The notes under the pieces are model-generated. The model was given only the letters and a program-made list of their open reading frames with translations. It ran no database searches and was not told where the DNA came from. 64,000 bases of DNA from Aplectana chamaeleonis (lineage: Eukaryota; Nematoda; Chromadorea; Rhabditida; Cosmocercidae). A program made the position numbers and the translations under genes. Location: the NCBI GenBank assembly GCA_029168955.1, contig JAPDOI010000063.1:1426001-1490000 (forward strand). The letters run 5' to 3'. This document shows, in pieces, positions 1 to 11,541 of this stretch (position 1 is its first letter; the number at the start of each line of letters is the position of its first letter).

Positions 1-63
1 GACCGATTGCTACCGGTACAGCCTTTTACGGTGGATTGCTTTTGTGAAATGGCTGCGCGTATC

Positions 64-300
64 AAGAACATCAGCTGGCTTCAAGTTAAAATTCCATCAA
101 TGAACCGTGGCTAACCTGCATCAATATTTCTCTCATAGTCGGGTTAAATACAAGGTCTGTTTTAATTAATAAAATGTTTCTGTTAGTTGAATTTGCATTT
201 ATTTCTGATTGTGAACGTCAGTGCATTTTGACCATACTTAGCATGAGACTCCTATCTTTCTGGGGCAGAGTTGCGCACATGTGCACTAGTTGGCAACTTA
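64..300. repeat. Dispersed repeat, copy 1 (second copy at 4367-4590)
   Basis: This stretch and 4367-4590 share a recognisable series of words, including AACATCAGCTGGCTT, CAATCAATGAAC-like sequence and GCATGAGACT, in the same order and orientation. The two copies flank Srx copy A as direct repeats. Copy 1 is interrupted by the inverted-repeat element that begins at 301. No coding potential is recognised. Confidence 0.5.
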
Positions 301-661
301 GGCGCTATTCATACTACTCAACGCCAGCGCGGCACGCGCGTGCCGCGCCGGTGTGGCGTTTGTGTATGACTGGCTTGACGCCCAGCCCGCGCGGCACGCG
401 CGTCAAGCTCCGCCCGCTCCGCCATGGCATCGCCGCTGCAGTATTCATACTGCCACCCGGAACGCCTAGGCGTTTTCATCCACTGATATTATTTATCGAT
501 CGTCTCATTCATTCCAGCTTCACCGCTCCGCCATGGCGTCGCCGCTGGAGTATTCATAGCCTCCGCAAGTGCGGCACACGCGTAGAAAGTATTTATACAC
601 AAACGCCACGCCAGCGCGGCACGAGCGTGCCGCGCTGGCGTTGAGTAGTATGAATAGCGCC
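301..661. mobile_element. Non-autonomous inverted-repeat element with TTA target duplication
   Basis: The element begins GGCGCTATTCATAC and ends GTATGAATAGCGCC. The inverted similarity continues inward through CTCAACGCCAGCGCGGCACG. It is flanked by TTA at 298-300 and 662-664. A 3-bp TTA/TWA duplication and GC-rich termini are typical of PIF/Harbinger-type MITEs; that assignment is inference. It is 361 bp long and GC-rich inside, with no transposase. A decayed relative lies at 15777-16149. Confidence 0.75.
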
Positions 662-663
662 TT

Positions 664-1314
664 AGAACCCGTTTCTTGCCGCCGTTTTCGCGTCAAGTTG
701 AGTTTTTCGGTTTTCTCAACAACTCTCGTCGCGATCATTTCTTTTAAAAGAACCTTGAATGTCTTTTTTGTGAACTGGACGCAACATTTCTATAATTGTT
801 TCAGCGAGGTGCAAAGGCACAGGTAAGAAACGCTAAGTCCTCCGAATGTCGATTTGACATAATCACGAGCGATACAGCTCACACTTTGGGAAAACGCTCC
901 GGGAAATCATTTAGTCTAATCGCAACGCAATAGAATACCCTGTATAAAACGTCATAGTTCACATCGTTCGAGGCGCGAGCGGAGCGTGCGACGTCTGGGT
1001 CTCCGTCCGCCCTCCGTTGTCTCACTGTCTCTAACCTCCGCTCCGCTCCAGCACGCGTAGGAACCATGTGAATTTCGCCGTTTTATAGCCTGTACAGCTC
1101 CGTCCTATAGGGGGGGGCACCCAAGATTTATTCATAGAAATGAAACAAACTCTGGTGAATGATGCATGATATTTCTAGTAGTCGTTGTTGTTATGAAAAC
1201 CGTATGGAAATATTTCGATTGATGGCGTTACCAATTGGTGGTCCGTTTGATTTCTCTCTTGAATCCTGAGTGCCCCCTCCCGTTCAGGATTGTGCCCAGA
1301 ATAAGAATCCATAC
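664..1314. other. Interval without recognised gene, downstream of Srx copy A
   Basis: The interval continues the dispersed repeat after the inserted element, followed by unremarkable sequence with a run of G near 1110. The three C-terminal Srx exons expected here on the minus strand from copies B and D are not visible. At 1117-1150 it shares the words CCAAGAtTTAtTCATAGAAATGAAA with 7508-7535. Confidence 0.4.
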
Positions 1315-3962
1315 CGAATGCATTCTTCGAAGCCTCCATAGTATGAAGAAATCCATAACCGTAATGACGCAAAACAAAGCCACATTATATCTTAGGTCGA
1401 TATAGAGCGCTATGAAATTCCCACAAGACGTATCACTAAATGTCCACAGTATTGTTCGGCTGTTGAAGTAGAAGCTGCACACCGCTTAAACAGTCGCTAT
1501 ATAAGCAGAGCGGTATTTGGTGTGAGAGGTGAATGATAATAGCATGCGTAACACTCACGATGGAAAAAAACGCAGAAGTATAGAAGACTAATGAGAAAGA
1601 TAAAGAGAAGAACGTAAATCGTGTTCCTCAAAGTGAAATGGGTACGATAAATGGCGGGCATCGAAATGGCAGCGAATCGATTGATGGATATGAATAGGAT
1701 GGAATGGTAAGCGGTCGTTTGAAAAAATAGACCAGCTTGACCAAACATGTTATTGACCATCTTCCAATTGTCTGGTACACCACTATAAAGGTTGTGAAAG
1801 CCACCAAACACTAAACGGACCGAAAAGTCACACTGTTGTTGCAATGGGCCACGGACCTTGCTATTTATGGTGATAAGTTGAAGGTGGTTTCAATCGTTGC
1901 GTTCAAATAATTTTCATTTTACCATCTTTACACACTATCTTAACGAATTCAGCTCTGCCAGGTAGTCAACCCTTGACTTTGCTAATGATATCGACATCGA
2001 AATTATTATTGAACACTGTCTTTAATGACTGCTGTAAACATTTTAAATTTAGATAAGTATTTTCAGAATCGGCCAACTTCCTATCCCAATTATTGCCACA
2101 AGCCCACCAAAAGAGGATTAGCGACCCGATTTACACGAGTTCTCAACTGGTTTTTATGTCAAAAAAAGGCTGCATTTACGCTACAACTCTAAATGATTTA
2201 GTTTTTTTTTTCTTGGAACTTGCAGGAATCGGTATGCCTCTAAAAGGATTTTCGCTGCGGTTTCGGCATTTCCAAGGGGTTAAGCAGTATTTGAAGAACC
2301 ATTGGAGGTTCTCGGACAACTTGGAACTTGAGCGTGCTCCTCTGATTCCCTAGTCAAAATATTATTAGTTACAGATTCATTGGGTACAATTACACGTTAA
2401 ATGAGGTGGAACTATTCAAAACAGTCATTTGTTGCAGCTACGACGAACACAGAAACTACGATGAGGACGCAAACCGTTGTTCTACCATATTTTGCACGCA
2501 GCGAGGCGCCAAGTGATTTCAAAATCCTCTGACGTGGTCATTCCTTCCAACGAAATACGCGGGCACCCACTGTACACCCTAAATAGCAACAACGGGCAGA
2601 TTTATTTGAAACTATTCGAAATTATAACTATTCGACTGCTCATTCGAATAGCAGGCTCCGAATATCAAATAGATTCAGATGACCCTGTTTTTTTTGAGGA
2701 CCGATTTTTGGATACTATTCGAAAGTTGCGATTTCAGAAATTACGATAATGAATACGTATTCGAATGGCAATTATTCGAGCATATCTATTAGAATCTACT
2801 CCAATGGCACAACTGTATTATTTATACAGCCAACATCTCTTGAGTTCTCCTCCGTTTCCGGCGTTTTGGTCATTTTTCTTCCGTTCCCGTTTTCTAGAAT
2901 CTTCAAAAAGACTTCCGCACAGCCCTGATCCGTGGGTTTCCTACAACGTAGTCAAGCTCAAGAGGCTCAGTTCTTCGGCTTAATCGTATTCACTTCAGAA
3001 GGATTGCATTCAACCGTTGCTCTCTAGGGAGAGTTGCCCCTCGATCTCTAGAGCAAAGATGTTTGACAATCGAGCTCTTAAGGTCTCATTTTGGTGGACT
3101 CCTCATTACGGTGCGTATATTTGGAAAAAACTCTTGAATGCGCTTGGGACGGCTCCAGAGCGTAGCTGCCACTAGATAACTGTGGAATAGTTGGAGACCG
3201 TCATCAATAAATTTTAAAAGCGACCCCACACATGTACCGGATCCTATCGATCCGAATTCGTTACAGTTGTGTTTCTGTGAATATAAAGACGATATTCTGA
3301 TACAATATTAGTTTTTAAAAATACTCCTGTTGGTTTAGTGGTTGATGATTTCTAGAGCTTAAATTGGGCGCCTGCAGCTTTCCAGGCACTTATCAGCCAC
3401 ACTGTAGGCACCTCCAGCAGTGCGGGAAAGTATATCTAGGCTACATGCCAGAATTTTACCTTACATGCTGACCTTGCCAGGTAAGAAACCTACAATATCA
3501 TAGCTGGTGCTACCCAGAATAGAAAAATCAGCAGCACAAACATGTTCGACGCCAAATGAGATGAAGTTAGCATTCCGAATGCGTTACGAAAAACTGGCAG
3601 ACGAATCATTAGTACCACTGATATACCGTTTAGTAATATTCCGACGACAGCTATCTGAAAGTAGACACACATACATAAACAAGATTTCGGTCAAGTCATT
3701 TAGTCAACCAAGAGTGCTCTCAAATGAAGTATCTTTCAATGAAAACCTCGGCCTGCTCTCGAGGTAGGCCGAGGTTATCATTGAAAGGTACTTCAACGGG
3801 AAGCGCTTTGGGTTACAGACTTCACTGGTCTTCAGACCACTGCAGAATCGTTCCGCATTAAATTGTATCATAAAAAACGCAGATAAAAAACCCTACCACT
3901 ACAGTAACACCTGCCATCCAAAATGCATCACGTCGACTTGGCAGCTCGCTTTCATCTGGCAT
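1315..3962 (-). CDS. Srx-like 7TM chemoreceptor, copy A (3'-incomplete)
   Basis: Minus-strand exons are read at 3897-3967 (ATG at 3960-3962), 3494-3654 (TM1-TM2), 1559-1782 (TM3-TM4) and 1315-1484 (TM5). All are open and keep one frame across canonical introns. Typical Srx features are FGM with an SSHLASN-type motif at TM2, SINRFAAISMP followed by Y at TM3, and WRLRRMHS after TM5. The last acceptor is TTTAAG rather than TTTCAG, and its position is fixed by alignment to B and D. The exons for the intracellular loop, TM6 and TM7 are absent down to position 1. If the GTATGG donor at 1314 is not used, reading continues to a stop at 1228-1230 and gives a five-TM product. Srx proteins are presumed chemosensory G-protein-coupled receptors in sensory-neuron membranes. 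Whether A is truncated or its 3' end lies outside the window cannot be decided here. Confidence 0.7.
3726..3794. repeat. Hairpin of about 29 bp in an Srx copy A intron
   Basis: Positions 3726-3754 and 3766-3794 are inverted copies with few mismatches (GAAGTATCTTTCAATG against CATTGAAAGGTACTTC, plus AACCTCGGCCT against AGGCCGAGGTT), around a loop of about 11 nt. It lies between the 3494-3654 and 3897-3967 exons. It could be a small palindromic insertion or a precursor-like RNA hairpin; the sequence does not show which. Confidence 0.6.
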
Positions 3963-4366
3963 TTCCCCTGGAAGCTTTTTTAACATTAGAAAGACACAAT
4001 TACATATAAAGTGCGTTGCATAAGTATACGACCACCCCCAAATACAACTTATTGGGTATTATTGGGTATTGAAAGTATGAAATCCCCATGAATTTTTTAG
4101 GGTGTTTAAAAAAATCCGGGTTCGATTCCAAACTTGTATGTAGCGGTAACTCAGGGTGCTGAACACGAATCTGGTGTTCGTTTGTCTTAGTTCTGAGGTA
4201 TACTGCAGGCTATGTTGGGTAACATGCCATTTAGGGGCAAAATCTATATATAAGAAGAAGTCGAGAAAAAATCACTGTTTTGGGCCGAATTTGAAGCCTG
4301 AACCTTCTTGTCTTTTGATGATGGAAGAGCCGAATCCATATCATTGGCATCGATGATCTCTAATAC

Positions 4367-4590
4367 AAAGAACATCAGCTGGCTTAAAATTGAATTTCAA
4401 TCAATGAACATTTCTCATCTAATCAAAGACATTGACTGAAGTGCTTGCTTTCTTTGTTCAACTGTTTTTATTACGTCAATTTGCATATATTTCTTCCTCT
4501 GCATGTCGAGGATTCTTGACTGCTCGGCATGAGACTGCGATCTTTTTGGTCGACGCTGTGCACGCGTGCACGAACTGGCTTGTTCGAGCC
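4367..4590. repeat. Dispersed repeat, copy 2
   Basis: Second copy of the repeat at 64-300, with the same word order (AACATCAGCTGGCTT, then GCATGAGACTGCGATCT). It lies on the 5' side of Srx copy A. Further on, at 4718-4785, it runs into sequence shared with 42729-42790 (CCGCGTGTCCACACTG). Confidence 0.45.
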
Positions 4591-4959
4591 CTAGAAGCTC
4601 TAATTCTAGCCCGTTTTTCACCTTCATAGTTTTTTAGCTGGTTTCGATCTAAGCTGATTCTTGTAGTTTTTTCGATAACGTTTTTCATCGTTAACACTGC
4701 CTTTAACGAACCGCGTGTCCACACTGTGCACCCACGCCATAGAACATCCAATATTTTTTCGAAGTTTCAAGACATGGGGTCTATCTCGAATTCTAATAGG
4801 CTCTCTATATCTCTGGCACTGGGACGCTCCTAGCCCACAAGAAAACCGCTTCGAGCGCTCGGACAACTGGGCTAGGAGCCCCAAATCGTGATAGTCGCGG
4901 TGTTGATGTGCCACTATCGCGGAAAATCAGCGCCACTCCCGCTGCATAGAAGCGGTTTT

Positions 4960-5340
4960 GTCGCGGTTTCGCCATGCTATGCCGTGGTTTTGTCATGCGA
5001 TTATCGCGGTTTCGTCATGCTATTGTTGCGGTTTTGTCACGCGATTGTGGCGGTCTTGTTATGCTAGTGGCGCGGTTTAGACGCGTTTCTTTCGGGGTTT
5101 TTTCACGTTGTTGTGGCGGTATGGATGCGTTATTTTCGCGGTTTCGTCTTGCTATCGTCGTGTTGTCGACGCGTTATAATACTCCTATCGCCGCACTCCT
5201 GTCGTGTTCATACCGCACTATTGACGTACTATTATCGCGCTACTGCAGCGGTATTGAAGTACTATACTCGCGTTACTGCCGTACTATTTGCGAGCTATTG
5301 ACGGACTATTCTCGCGCAAATGACGTGTTGCCCTCGTGGT
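4960..5340. repeat. Degenerate tandem array with 22-bp period
   Basis: The word GCGGT or a one-base variant starts at 4963, 4984, 5006, 5028, 5050, 5072, 5094, 5116, 5138 and 5160, so spacing is 22 bp with one 21-bp step. A typical unit is CGCGGTTTCGTCATGCTATT plus two bases. After about 5170 the units decay but CGCG-centred words continue to about 5340. The long open frames here arise from the repeat and are not evidence of a gene. Confidence 0.8.
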
Positions 5341-6381
5341 GTTGACCAGCTATTGACCTCGTATTGCACAGCTGTTCAACCACGCTTCTACTGCTGCTAA
5401 CCCAGATTTTGACTGTCGCTCGAAAAGTATTGAATCGTTCTTCAGCTAAGCCACTGATTGGAATGCTGCTCATGCGCCATCCCAGAGCTCTTTACTAGAC
5501 TTGTACCGCTTTCTTTCAAGTTGTTCCGTGAACACCAGCTATACAGATTCATAGTAGAATTCAAGTAGTATGACACGTAAACGCAAAAATATTTCAGACT
5601 TTACAAAAAAAAGCACAACAGAATTCTTCTCGCCTAGCACCCTAACTCTCGCATAGGCACCCTAGTTCACACAATCATTTCTCATAACAAAGGCCTGGGG
5701 ACCCGAAATTCACCAGATCATGCTTCAAAACAAAGGCTCCAAAAGCACAAGATCACGAGATGCAGCAAGGGCCTAGGAACCCTGATTCACAAGATCTTCA
5801 AAAATAGCAATAAAAACATATTTCAACAAGGTAAAATCAACAACAAAACAAGAAGACAAGTTTGAACACCGGTTATCACGAGCCACGAAATCATGACCTG
5901 GCAGAAGTTAAACGCTTCAGCCCGGGCAGCTGATCAACATCACAGGGTGACGCTCCTCCAGTAAAGTCATCCTTCCACTCCATCATCCAGATTCTCGTCA
6001 GGACTGCCGCTGTCTCTACGTCCTTTCTTCTAAAACACCATCTTCGGAGTAAACTGGGCCGGCTCAGACGCATATTCGTTAGAACCTAACGATCTTGGGG
6101 TCAGAACGTCGTTCGTTTCATCATAAAGACGAACATCTTTCCTAAAGAATCGAAATTATATATGAGGGAAGGCTGAAGAACATCACATAAAACGTATCCT
6201 CTTCAAAAAAACCGAAGGGGACAGCGAAACGTGCGCAGTGTGCAGGAGTGCCCCAGACGTGCGCAGTGTGCAGGAGTGTCTGTCATGTCTGCAGATGCAC
6301 ACTGTGCACGTAATCGACTGCGCGATACGCCATCATCACAAAAGCGCAAATGAGGGTGCAAAACTAGTTAGGGGGGATAAT
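5341..6381. other. Interval without recognised gene
   Basis: Contains short self-similar stretches around 5685-5800 (CCTGGGGACCC against CCTAGGAACCC with CACAAGATC words). At 6230-6290 there is a direct duplication built on CGTGCGCAGTGTGCAGGAGTG. No exon or known element is recognised. Confidence 0.3.
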
Positions 6382-6577
6382 GGGTGCTCTTTCGGAATAG
6401 ACGACTCATCTAAGATTACAATGAAATGAGCAGTTGTTTGGGATTGACCGACCCTTCTGTTGGTCTCATCAAACAGTTCTGTATGTTTGAAAAAGGCTAA
6501 ATCAATCGACGGCTCTATTGCAATGAACAATTCTTATGAAATTTCCATAGTGGGTCGTCTATTCCGAAAGAGTACCG
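6382..6577. mobile_element. Short inverted-repeat element (MITE), family also at 39129-39320
   Basis: The left end carries GGTGCTCTTTCGGAATAGAC and the right end its inverse, GTCTATTCCGAAAGAGTACC, giving terminal repeats of about 23 bp. The copy at 39129-39320 shares both ends and the interior words CTTGACCGACC and CACATCAAACAGTTC (here CTCATCAAACAGTTC). No coding capacity. Confidence 0.7.
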
Positions 6578-6689
6578 GATAATGTTATCCAGCCCCCCCC
6601 CCCCCCCAATCGACTCATTGGCCGTGGGACAGATTTTTGCATTGGAGCAGGCTTTTCGCGCTAGCCTTCCAATCTCCTCAGAAAGCATC

Positions 6690-7195
6690 AATATCACAAT
6701 TTCGCAGGACAATTGTTTCTTTGGAAGTTATTTGGAGTGCTGAGCTCGAATCTGACGTCCGTTCATCGACTTCATTCAGATTACGGTAGGTCACGATGGG
6801 TATACGGTAGTTTAGTCAAAATCTCAGATTTGACTCAGAGTCCGTATGCGGGGGTTATTCGGGGCGGTGAACACGAATTCAATGTCCATTTGTCGATTTT
6901 CGAATTATTGAGGTACGTTTCGCTCCCTATAGTGCGTGGTACCTACCGTAACCCACAGTAAACTTCAGAATTTTGACAAACGGACTTCAAATTCGTGTTC
7001 AGCACCCTGGATTACCCCTTCATACAAATTTTGAGCCGAATTCGAGATTTTTCTCCAAAACACCAGAAAAATCATGGGGGGTACCCTTACCTTGCCACCA
7101 GGCTTTGAAAAAAGCGTATAATTTTTTCAGAGTGGTTTCAGGCAGCTGCAAAGACGATAATCGGATTCTACGCCAAAAATAGTTCTAGAATAGTA
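6690..7195. repeat. Dispersed repeat with TTCTAGAATAGTAC end
   Basis: Repetitive sequence containing CAGCACCCTGGATTACC-type words and ending in GTTCTAGAATAGTACATT. Similar pieces occur at 11180-11480, 21730-22400 and 50760-51640, each with a TTCTAGAA.AGTAC motif near one end. The ends are not resolved and the origin is unknown. Confidence 0.4.
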
Positions 7196-7668
7196 CATTC
7201 ATAATCATAATCATATGCGTCACTGATGTCTAAAACGTAATAAAATAGAATATTTTCATTATAGTTCTACAGTGATACATTCCATTGTTGTACTGTAAAA
7301 CTATACCGAAACCAGTTATACATGTGGATTGAGCCATTCTATCCCTGAAATTTGCTCGTACCATTAAGAAATCCTGCGAGATTGTGATATTGATACTTTC
7401 TGAGGAGATTGGATGGCTAGCGCAAAAGCCTGCTCAATGCAAAAATCTGTCCCACGGCCAATGAGTCGATTGGGGGTGGGCTGGATAACATTATTCGGGA
7501 GGGGCATCCAAGACTTACTCATAGAAATGAAAAGATTCAGTCATGAAATTGGAAATTTGTTTGGTTATCAGATATGTGATAACGTTATCACTCGTAAATC
7601 CCTAAAAATTCCATGAGATTTTATAAGTAGATTTCTTAAAGCAGAATCATTCATCGACTAAACGAAAA

Positions 7669-7800
7669 ATATCGAGCGGTGCCGATTGCCACAAAGCCAT
7701 AAAATGCTTTGATTTAACTTTCATTTGGGAGCCTGGTATATAGAAATGCAACTGATACCATCATTTTATGCCCTTGTGGCAATCGGCACCCCTCGGTATT
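7669..7800. mobile_element. Small inverted-repeat element (132 bp)
   Basis: Positions 7679-7707 (GGTGCCGATTGCCACAAAGC, then CATAAAATG) and 7762-7790 are inverted copies. Weaker similarity extends the arms out to 7669 and 7800. The central loop is about 55 bp. Too small to encode anything; most likely a non-autonomous DNA transposon. Confidence 0.7.
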
Positions 7801-8164
7801 TGAAGTTTACTTGAGAATTGCAGTCAGAAGACAGCATCACAAGAACAGGAATAAAAAAAATCAAGAATGACGCCCAACCATGACGTGGCGAGTTGTTTGG
7901 ACACGTTTCGATATGTCTTGACACGATCAGTGTCGGGCGTACGTGCAAATTTCAAAAACTGCTTTGCCGTGGGCTAGTAGCGACAGCAAATCGTCGATAA
8001 AGCGACAGCCGTATACTCGTGGGCTACTATAAAGTTGAAAAAGCATTTCGCTAGTGGCCCACGAGCTTTGCCAAGAATACCGCGACGAAGTCGCTGCGCC
8101 ACTTCGCGGTATTCTCGCCCCAATCTCCATAGTCGTGGGCTAGGAGCTTACGAATGCCTGAGAT

Positions 8165-9500
8165 TGTAACCTATTCACATTGACAGTGGTCTAACATATT
8201 GAGCGTTCCTAGTTATTTTACCAGCATCCCTGTGAATGACACTTTTTGAATTTTCGAGCTAATTGTTGTCGAAAAGAAGTTGCCCCAGACTTTGCTAAGA
8301 CGTGCTAAAAACTAAATTTATCACTAACTTGATGTCCACTAATCAATTTTCGAAATAACAGCAACAGATAATCGAGATAACTGTAGTAGGTCAACGTTTC
8401 AAAATTCGCTGCCTTGAACCCGAGGGTTATGCGAGTTGCTGCCTTAGAATCTGGTGTTCACTTTTCAATTTCCATTAGAGCTTCTGTCGATAACAGTGGG
8501 TTCGCCTTCGGTCAACGTTGCCTCAGATTTCCCTGAATTCCGAGAGAAAGGTAACTTTGGGGGTGGTGGGGGCTGAAAGTCTGCCGGTAGTTCAATGCTC
8601 AAAATTTTGCTGAAACCGCTAAGGGATTTATTTGGAGGTGCTAAACAATAAGATGGTGCTTACTTCGTTTATTCCGACTCCGCCAACGCGTAGCTAAATG
8701 CCTAACACGGAAACCAGAGATGCCCAGGGTTTCGGAGGCATCTAGTCTAATTTTGACACGAGAATTTACGTAAATTACGGAAAGTTTAGCCTCAGTTGGT
8801 GAAATTTTAGCTACAGCGCCCGCATATTCTACGTAAATTCTTGCTACAGCACCCGCATATTCTACGCTTATTCTAGTTGCGGCACTCGGTCGATCGACCC
8901 ACCCAGTCTTGATCTGTACTAGAAAGACGATCCCTGCTGCGATCGAGCGCATCGCCGTTTCTTCTCCACGGCCTGCAGCATACCAGCGGCCAAAACTATT
9001 CCTTACAAGGTCTTGTAGAGAACGACACGGGGTCACCCTCCACGACCACTCCACAGAGTGTCAAGTTCTCCGTTGGTTGACTGTGCCAACACTGTTCAAA
9101 CCTCATCCCTGCATTCCGCGTAGCCAACGCGGGTTTGAGATTGAATTCAACACAGGCTGTCGCGAAATCCGTAGTTTCTCGCTACAAAATTATAGCGAGA
9201 ATATACGGGTTTAGCGTCAGAGAACAGTGGTTCGAACGACACAACAACATGCGGGTTTAGCTATCGTAGCTAAAACCCTTAAATTCTCGCTACATGTAAT
9301 GGGGCGGCGTTTCAGGCCGCGCCCTCGGAGGCATCTAGCTACGCGTTGGCAGAGGAAAGAATTGTTGTCGTCTGCGTTCTTTATCCGCTGGAAAGCGTTT
9401 CAGGTTTGGGGCCACTGAGCGCAGGTGGCCATTTGGGGGAGGGGCAGGGGTGCTGATTACGAATCTGCTTCCCATTTTGAGACATTCTGAGAGAGACAGA
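8165..9500. repeat. Dispersed repeat, copy 1, with an inserted element (second copy 42833-43520)
   Basis: 8165-8660 matches 42833-43335 (TAACCTATT.ACATT.ACAGTGGT, later GATAACTGTAGTAGGTCA). 9365-9500 matches 43375-43480 (GTTTCAGGTTT, GTGGCCATT, GTGCTGAT). The roughly 690 bp between these blocks here has no counterpart in the second copy, so it was inserted or there was a matching deletion in the other. Confidence 0.65.
8667..9355. mobile_element. Insertion with inverted ends inside the dispersed repeat
   Basis: The left end (CCGCCAACGCGTAGCTAAATG) and right end (CATCTAGCTACGCGTTGGC) are inverted copies. GGAGGCATCTAG also recurs inside the left arm at 8732. Internal direct words such as CACCCGCATATTCTACG occur twice near 8815-8865. 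The element interrupts a repeat whose other copy is uninterrupted, which supports insertion. Confidence 0.55.
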
Positions 9501-9707
9501 AGTTACCCGACTCGAACAATCCAAGCGGTATAGGAACACTGGCATAGGCATTATGAACACTGCGCTAACACCTCGAGCATTATACCGATAATTACTAAGT
9601 TGTGAACATTTCTCGAAGGCGTAGCCCACGCTCGATAGTAAAATCTGATGCAGTTATCCGGCCGTAGTATGTGACAGCCATGTCAAACTTGGAAACTTAC
9701 CTCTTAA

Positions 9708-10163
9708 GGGCAGTGTTCACGATAAATCATAGATGTTCAGTTTTTCAAAGATTATGATAGGGCATGAGCTTATTGTGACAGCAGCTACAAGAGGAACTGC
9801 AGAGTGTGACGGAAAATCACTTTTTTGCGCCTAAGCAGGACCTGTTGTGCGACGTCATATTTTGAGAATGTAAGGATTGACCGATGTGAAGGAATGAAGT
9901 CTTTTTATGTAATAGCGTGATCCACCTTATCCACTGCTCCTTATCGAAGTCATTATCTTTGCTGACCGGCTGTTCTCGTGTTCAAGCTTCTTCAGAATGG
10001 ATTGGTTTGAGGGCGGGGTGGCACCATGGGCTGACTGGCCCACGCGATTTTCACCCACTTACCGATGGTATTTCGTAATTCTCTCTTGACTGTTCTCATC
10101 GGTAAGTCCCAAAGCTTATGTTTCTGTGAAAAACTGGAGATTTTTACATCGTGAACACTGCCT
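9708..10163. mobile_element. TTAA-type MITE with GGGCAGTGTTCACGAT ends
   Basis: TTAA at 9704-9707 precedes GGGCAGTGTTCACGAT. The right end reads ATCGTGAACACTGCC. Both arms have CAGTTTTTCA subterminally. The same terminal motif recurs at about 4690, 54690, 55655, 58345, 60543 and 61318. Length is 456 bp with no transposase. Confidence 0.65.
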
Positions 10164-10169
10164 TTTCGA

Positions 10170-11540
10170 ATAAACGAGAAAAAAAGGAAAGCTCATTACC
10201 TTCGCCTCGAAATCAGCACCCGTAACCTCCCCCTTTTCAGGGTTTTCGGTCTTATAATTGGTGAGACAGGCTACGGATTTTAATCAAAATCTTTATCACT
10301 CTATATTTTGTCGACCTATCCTCGCAATGTAGCCCCTGCTACAGTGCTTAATCTGCGTGTAGCGATAATATACAGGCACGAGACAACGGAATTCCATGGA
10401 AATTTTGCATTTAAAGTTAAAAATTTTCGAAGAGCAATATCCTGTTGGCCTTGGATTCTAAGCGATTCTAGAGAAACCCTTGTGATCAGCGCGAAAGTCT
10501 CTCCAAGACATGTGCAAGAAATGGCAAGCGATCCTGAGGTGGACTGTGCCTACAAAAGCTCTCGATTTAGATTATCACCAGCAGCTAAGCGATGAGTCTA
10601 GCTGGATACCCAGACCTTATCCGTCAGGATGCTTTATAGAAACCATACCTTCAATGCTAAGATTTATGAACGTGAGTGAAATTGTGAAAGGCGAAGATTA
10701 ACTAATGCAAGTTGTAAATGTATTACAAGCTGTTGTCGGAATTGTCGGAAGGTATTGCTGTTACATAACGCCTCTGAATGTTTTGCTTAGGTCCTTAGCG
10801 TGGAAAGTTCACATCATGGGACTCAGAGACAGAAAATATTTGAATAAGCTGTGATGATCTCCTGCGGTTTTGTTCCTTGATATTATCGCTCTCTCCCATG
10901 TAGTGTGTGAATGATTCGCTATTCAAAAAGACTTCCGCATCAACGATCACTGTTTTATTACTGCATCGGTCCGTACAAATTGCTCCACTATCACTACAAA
11001 ACATTCACATTGAAGGCATACGCATCAAACTTTAGTTCTACTTTTCTTATAGAAAACAAAAGTTATGACATCAGAAAACATTCTCAGTGAGGAAGTCCGC
11101 GAAAATGAGGACAAACGGCCTCGAGGCACACTTTTTTATAGGAACCTGCATTTCATAACCTCCAAAGGAAACTACCTTCAGTCAGCCTCACCATTTTGGA
11201 TGAAATGTACTTTTCTAGAACGATTCTGGACATAGAATTCGATTATGCTCTCCGCAGCCGCCTGAAACCACTGTGAAAAAAGCTATAGGTTTTTTTCTCG
11301 AAGTCTCGCGGCAAGGTGAGGGTACCTACTCATAAGCAAGAAAAGCTAAACCAACAATCCGCGCCGGTCCAAAACGCTATAACTCTATGCTGAGTTGGGA
11401 GAATGACCGTTCACCCAAACATCGTCCAGGTGGGTCACGTTGGGAGCTGAACACAACCATACCTGCCAGCATCAAAATTATTTATTCATTTGAGTATTCC
11501 AGGATTTATGCCATCTGACGAAAGCTTCGAAATAATTTTT
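10170..11540. other. Interval without recognised gene
   Basis: Mostly low-information sequence. 11180-11480 belongs to the dispersed family shared with 50760-51640 (CTATGCTGAGTT, GAATGACCGTTCACCC, TTCTAGAACGATT). An open frame near 10510-10701 has no recognisable motif and is not reported as a gene. Confidence 0.3.
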
Positions 11541-11541
11541 T

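Noticed and set aside
4095..4145. A GGTTCGATTCC box resembling the B box of a tRNA gene
   Set aside because: No A box, acceptor stem or anticodon arm can be drawn around it.
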